Shown: one piece after another, positions 60,634 through 64,000 of the stretch | Numbering within the stretch: the first letter of the stretch is position 1 | How the letters are laid out: every line of letters begins with the position of its first letter | DNA from: JAEWWD01 sp964440115 | GTDB taxonomy: Bacteria > Bacillota > Clostridia > Christensenellales > CAG-138 | Direction of reading: 5' to 3' | DNA length: 64,000 nucleotides | NCBI GenBank assembly: GCA_964440115.1 | Contig: CAYTPV010000001.1 | Span: forward strand, 434,001-498,000 | Program-made: the position numbers and the translations under genes | The notes under the pieces: model-generated | Database searches by the model: none | Told to the model about the DNA's origin: nothing | The model's input: only the letters and a program-made list of their open reading frames with translations

Positions 60634-60687
60634 TTTACGATCAGCGCAAAATGCGTTACTATATATATAGACGCAAACGTTTGCGTC
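60634..60687 (+). promoter_or_regulatory. Sulfatase promoter with LacI-type operator
   Basis: TTTACG (60634-60639), 17-base spacer, TACTAT (60657-60662). Directly downstream is the perfect 18-base palindrome gacgcaaacgtttgcgtc (60670-60687), with the central CG typical of LacI/GalR-family operators. The position, at or just after the transcription start, suits a repressor. Confidence 0.78.
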
Positions 60688-60715
60688 ACATTTCTGACAA
60701 AGGATATAGGTGCGT

Positions 60716-62218
60716 ATGAAGTCAATCCTGATACTCATGGATAGTTTGAATCGCCGCTACCTGAACTGCTACGACAAAAACACTTGGGTCAAAACGCCCA
60801 ATATCGATCGGCTATCCCAAAATAGCACGGTGTTTGACACGCATTTTGTAGGCTCCGCCCCCTGCATGCCCGCACGCCACGATATATTGACGGGCCGGTT
60901 GGAGTTTCTGGAGCATACCTGGTCCGGCATCCAGCCCTACGATTACACGCTGCCCCGGGCGCTTAGCAAAGCCGGGGTGTATACGCATATGACGACGGAT
61001 CATTATCATTACTTCCATGTAGGCGGAGAAAACTATCCGTTCCTGTTCGACAGCTGGGAATTCATACGCGGGCAGGAGCACGATACGCTTATTCCCACAA
61101 TCGGCAAACTTCCCGAACGGGAGCACTACGGCGTGTTTAACGCGCAGTATGAACTCAACCGCCGGAGCTTTCAGGATGAGGCTGAATACCCCAGCCCCAA
61201 AACATTCCGGCAGGCTTCGGAATTTGTGGAACAATATCATCAGGAGGAGAACTGGTTCCTGTTTGTAGACTCCTGTGATCCGCACGAACCGTTCGACGTG
61301 CCCGACGATTTTGAGGAGGATTACGACGATTCCTACGAAGGCAAACCGTTCAACTGGCCCAAGTACGCCGCCTGCGACGATATGCCCGAAGACGCCGTCA
61401 CGCACATCCGCAAGCAGTACGCCAAAAACCTGACCATGGCCGACAAATGGCTGGGCAAGTTCCTCGACAAGCTCGATGAACACGGCATGTGGGAAGATAC
61501 GATGGTCATACTCATCGCGGACCACGGGCATATGCTGGGCGAGCATATGTTCATGGGCAAAAACTATATGCCAGCGTACAATGAAGTGTTCCATATTCCC
61601 ATGATGATCCATATGCCGGGGCAAGCAGAGCAAAAGCGCATTGAAGCGGTTACGCAGAATATCGACCTGTTCCCGACGCTGCTGGAGTATTTTGGCGTAT
61701 CGCCCGAAACCTGCCCCGACAAGCTGCATGGGCGCTCTTTGCTGCCGCTGCTTTGCGGCAGCGTGCAGAAAGTGCGGGATGCGGCGTTATACGGGGTATT
61801 CGGCAGGCAGGTCAATGTGACGGACGGAAGATATACATACTTCAGAAGTGCCGTGCGGGAAGATAACCTGCCGCTGAGCGTATATACCGCCATGCCCACC
61901 AACAACTCTTACTATTGGGACAGGGATCACATTGCCGACGTTGGTGACATTGAAGCCGGCCATTTTCTCAAATGGACGAAGTACCCTGTATTCAAAATCT
62001 CCGCTTCCAACATGAAACTTGGCGATATTTCTCGCCAGTTTGACGTGCGGCACGACATACTCTCGGCCAACATGCTGTTTGATTTACAAACGGATTACGA
62101 ACAGACCCGCAATATCTGCGGCGGCGCGGAGGAAGAGCGCATGTGCGCGCTGTTAAAGCAGGCGCTCATCGACCACGACAGTCCGGACGAACAGTTTGAG
62201 AGACTGGGCCTGAAGTAA
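60716..62218 (+). CDS. Cys-type sulfatase, apparently cytoplasmic
   Basis: 500 residues of the sulfatase family. The formylglycine motif CMPAR has Cys50 (SAPCMPARHDILTGR); Asp9 near the start and DHGHMLGEH around residue 270 complete the metal site. Cys50 must be oxidised to formylglycine, in anaerobes by a radical-SAM maturase; that gene follows downstream. There is no signal peptide, so the enzyme probably acts inside the cell on an imported sulfated sugar or another sulfate ester. A LacI-type operator at its promoter supports sugar control. The ATG is preferred to a GTG two codons earlier. Confidence 0.9.
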   Translation: MKSILILMDSLNRRYLNCYDKNTWVKTPNIDRLSQNSTVFDTHFVGSAPCMPARHDILTGRLEFLEHTWSGIQPYDYTLPRALSKAGVYTHMTTDHYHYFHVGGENYPFLFDSWEFIRGQEHDTLIPTIGKLPEREHYGVFNAQYELNRRSFQDEAEYPSPKTFRQASEFVEQYHQEENWFLFVDSCDPHEPFDVPDDFEEDYDDSYEGKPFNWPKYAACDDMPEDAVTHIRKQYAKNLTMADKWLGKFLDKLDEHGMWEDTMVILIADHGHMLGEHMFMGKNYMPAYNEVFHIPMMIHMPGQAEQKRIEAVTQNIDLFPTLLEYFGVSPETCPDKLHGRSLLPLLCGSVQKVRDAALYGVFGRQVNVTDGRYTYFRSAVREDNLPLSVYTAMPTNNSYYWDRDHIADVGDIEAGHFLKWTKYPVFKISASNMKLGDISRQFDVRHDILSANMLFDLQTDYEQTRNICGGAEEERMCALLKQALIDHDSPDEQFERLGLK

Positions 62219-62308
62219 TACCGTGACGTTCAGGTCAGAGTATTAAACCCTTTTTGGGGGTGTGGGGTTTAGCAAATCCCCCACATTTAATCCAATTTGG
62301 ACGATTGA

Positions 62309-62488
62309 TTGTGTGGCGCAGCCATACATCATTCCTTGAAGAATACCCGAATGTACCATTCGGGTGCATGCGCGTCAAATTGGCGGGGAAAATGCCGCCA
62401 TAAGCGGCATTTGACCTACAGCAACCCATCAACAAAGTCCTGCGGACTTTATTGATGGCCATCTAGAACGCCCCATATGGGGCGTTCT
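62309..62488. repeat. Modular hairpin repeat, family A, copy A5
   Basis: Modules shared with A1 (tacccgaatg/cattcgggtgcatg, 62343-62369) and with A6/A7 (aatgccgcc/gcggcatt, then ccatcaa-aaagtcc/ggactttattgatgg). It ends with a perfect 24-base palindrome agaacgccccat/atggggcgttct (62465-62488), which stops 18 bases before the maturase start. Upstream, 62219-62308 shows only an aaaccc/gggttt inverted repeat. Confidence 0.65.
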
Positions 62489-62506
62489 GATTAAACAGGA
62501 GTTTCT

Positions 62507-63604
62507 ATGCCGCCCATCAATTTGCTGATCAAGCCCGCATCCTCTGCCTGCAACATGCATTGCCGGTATTGCTTTTATAACGCCATCGCAGAACAGCGTG
62601 AGACGGCGTTTTTAGGAGTGATGTCCGACGCTTTGCTCGAACAGGTCATAGAATCGGCATTCGCTTACGGGGATCAATACTGCGGCTTTGCATTTCAGGG
62701 CGGCGAACCAACCCTTGCAGGACTGCCGTTTTTTGAACGGGCGGTTGAGCTGCAAAAGAAGCATAACAAAAAGAATATCCGTGTATCCAACGCCATTCAG
62801 ACCAACGGCTATGCGGTGGACGACGCGTGGGCCGCTTTCTTTCAAAAAAACAGTTTTCTGGTAGGGCTTTCTCTGGACGGCAGTGCGGAAACGCATAATA
62901 TCAACCGTGTTGATCGAGCGGGAGAACCGACATTCAACCGCGTTATGCGCGCGGCAGCGGCGCTACAAAAACACGGCGTTTCGTTTAACATACTCAGCGT
63001 GGTGACGGGCAAAAACGCACGGAATATTGAAAAGACCTACAATTTTTTTAAGAAAAGCGGCTTTTTATATCTGCAGTTTATCCCCTGCATGGAGCCTCTC
63101 AATTGCGAGCGCGGCTGCATGCCATACGCTCTTGGGACTAAGGAGTACGCCTCCTTTCTTATCCGTCTGTTTGATTTGTGGTATCGGGATTACCAAAAAG
63201 GCCACTATGTAAGCATCCGGCATATCGACAACCTTGTAACTATAGCGCACGGGCGGGAACCGGAAGCATGCAATATGCGCGGACGCTGCACGCTGCAGTT
63301 CGTGGTAGAAGGCGACGGTTCGGTTTATCCGTGCGACTTTTTTGTATATGACAACTATCGGCTAGGGAATATCCGTGAAGCATCGCTCGCCGTTATGGCG
63401 CAGTCTGAAACGGCGCAACGCTTTTTAGCAGCATCGGCGGAACTTCCGGCGGGCTGTAGGGAATGCCGCTTTTTGTATTTATGCCGCAACGGCTGTGGCC
63501 GCGACAGGGAAAACGGCCAGAATTATTACTGCTCTTCCTACAAGGAATACTTCGACTATCTTATGCGCAACGGACGCTTGGATACACTTCGGGCTATACG
63601 ATAA
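62507..63604 (+). CDS. Anaerobic sulfatase-maturating enzyme (radical SAM/SPASM)
   Basis: 365 residues. The radical-SAM cluster motif is CNMHCRYC (Cys15, Cys19, Cys22), followed by FQGGEPTLAG. The SPASM region carries CNMRGRC, YPCDFF, CRECRF, CRNGCGRD and YYCSSYKEYF, giving ligands for two more [4Fe-4S] clusters. It converts the sulfatase Cys to formylglycine without oxygen. Its place after the Cys-type sulfatase supports the substrate. The spacer of about 290 bases with repeat A5 between them is large for an operon. Ribosome site caggag. Confidence 0.93.
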   Translation: MPPINLLIKPASSACNMHCRYCFYNAIAEQRETAFLGVMSDALLEQVIESAFAYGDQYCGFAFQGGEPTLAGLPFFERAVELQKKHNKKNIRVSNAIQTNGYAVDDAWAAFFQKNSFLVGLSLDGSAETHNINRVDRAGEPTFNRVMRAAAALQKHGVSFNILSVVTGKNARNIEKTYNFFKKSGFLYLQFIPCMEPLNCERGCMPYALGTKEYASFLIRLFDLWYRDYQKGHYVSIRHIDNLVTIAHGREPEACNMRGRCTLQFVVEGDGSVYPCDFFVYDNYRLGNIREASLAVMAQSETAQRFLAASAELPAGCRECRFLYLCRNGCGRDRENGQNYYCSSYKEYFDYLMRNGRLDTLRAIR

Positions 63605-63611
63605 CATGCGG

Positions 63612-63785
63612 TTACGAGAATATCTGATACAGCGCATATAACAGGAAGAAAAGGATCACGATCGCAATCATAACGCCCGTGTCTCCTCCTCCGCTCCCGC
63701 CGTTTCCTCCGCCGCTGGTTCTTCGGTATGCATTGTAGCGGTCCACATTGGAGCGGACTGAGCTTTTGAAATCAAACCCGTGCAT
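63612..63785 (-). CDS. Small single-span membrane protein with Gly/Ser linker
   Basis: 57 residues: a polar start (MHGFDFKSSVRSNVDRYNAY), a flexible stretch SGGGNGGSGGGD and a C-terminal membrane helix (VMIAIVILFFLLYALYQIF). A good ribosome site (gggagg) precedes the ATG. I do not recognise a family. The design suggests a tail-anchored peptide. It is convergent with the maturase gene, with stops seven bases apart. Confidence 0.7.
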   Translation of the reverse strand: MHGFDFKSSVRSNVDRYNAYRRTSGGGNGGSGGGDTGVMIAIVILFFLLYALYQIFS

Positions 63786-64000
63786 GAATATCCTCCCTTC
63801 CAATTCCAACTTCTGCTTGTATCATAATGCAACTTCATATCTGTGTCATACCAAAATTCTTAAATAAGGAAATATCTTCACCGGCATTTATGTATATACT
63901 TGAGCTGTCAGGAAGCGCTTTCGCGTGCCTGACGGATCACTTTTGCCATACATTATCGTCTTGCGCAAATCTCCCACTAAATGCGCAAATTCTGTCGCAT
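63786..64000. other. AT-rich end of window
   Basis: No gene is visible. A hairpin with gtcagg/cctgac arms and an inner agcg/cgc stem lies near 63908-63935. The promoter of the small membrane-protein gene should be here, but no clear hexamer pair was found. Confidence 0.4.

Overview
The window is a stretch of a fairly GC-rich bacterial chromosome, packed with amino-acid biosynthesis operons. It looks like an anaerobic member of the Clostridia. The reasons are a T-box leader on a transamidation operon, short-form HisG with HisZ, an oxygen-sensitive radical-SAM sulfatase maturase, a stand-alone methionine-synthase activation protein, many TTG starts with strong AGGAGG-type ribosome binding sites, and small-molecule synthesis genes in tightly overlapping operons. 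No rRNA, tRNA, CRISPR array, prophage or transposase gene is visible.

Layout. 1-2.9 kb: end of an HU gene, a hairpin-rich intergenic region, a secreted cysteine-rich repeat protein and an AraC/PAS regulator. 3.0-6.0 kb (minus): metY-metAA-ACT operon behind a methionine-rich leader peptide and terminator. 6.0-13.1 kb (minus): gdhA, then an Asn/Asp-type transamidation operon (aspS fused to gatC, gatA, gatB) under a T-box. 13.1-22 kb: tandem HAD phosphatases, trpS, an HD hydrolase, a winged-helix regulator, a two-component system, a DUF362-ferredoxin protein and an Nramp transporter. 22-26.5 kb (minus): metF, activation protein and metH behind a second methionine-rich leader. 26.5-38.7 kb (plus): argC-argJ-argB-(UroD-like)-argD-argF, then carA and a carB gene fused to a diaminopimelate-epimerase domain. 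38.9-47.3 kb (plus): complete his operon hisZGDCBHAF(IE)K. 47.5-49.3 kb (minus): TetR regulator and alpha/beta hydrolase. 49.5-57.7 kb (plus): aromatic operon aroF-tyrA-aroB-aroA-aroC-pheA-aroE/aroK behind a Phe/Tyr-rich leader peptide. 57.8-64 kb: ClC transporter, methyltransferase, sulfatase with its maturase, and a small membrane protein.

Regulation is the most interesting theme. Three operons carry what look like ribosome-mediated attenuators: two Met leaders that share a peptide motif, and one Phe/Tyr leader with a clear antiterminator. The transamidation operon has a T-box whose probable specifier loop contains overlapping Glu and Asn codons. argC has ArgR-like boxes. No SAM riboswitch was found at either met operon.

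Two families of modular hairpin repeats fill intergenic spaces. One sits mainly at gene ends. The other is found inside the met, arg and aro operons. Copies keep the order of modules while stem sequences change on both arms. Gene fusions (AspS-GatC, CarB-DapF, AroE-AroK, HisIE, chorismate mutase-prephenate dehydratase) are frequent. The DapF part of the CarB fusion has Gly in place of one of its two catalytic cysteines.
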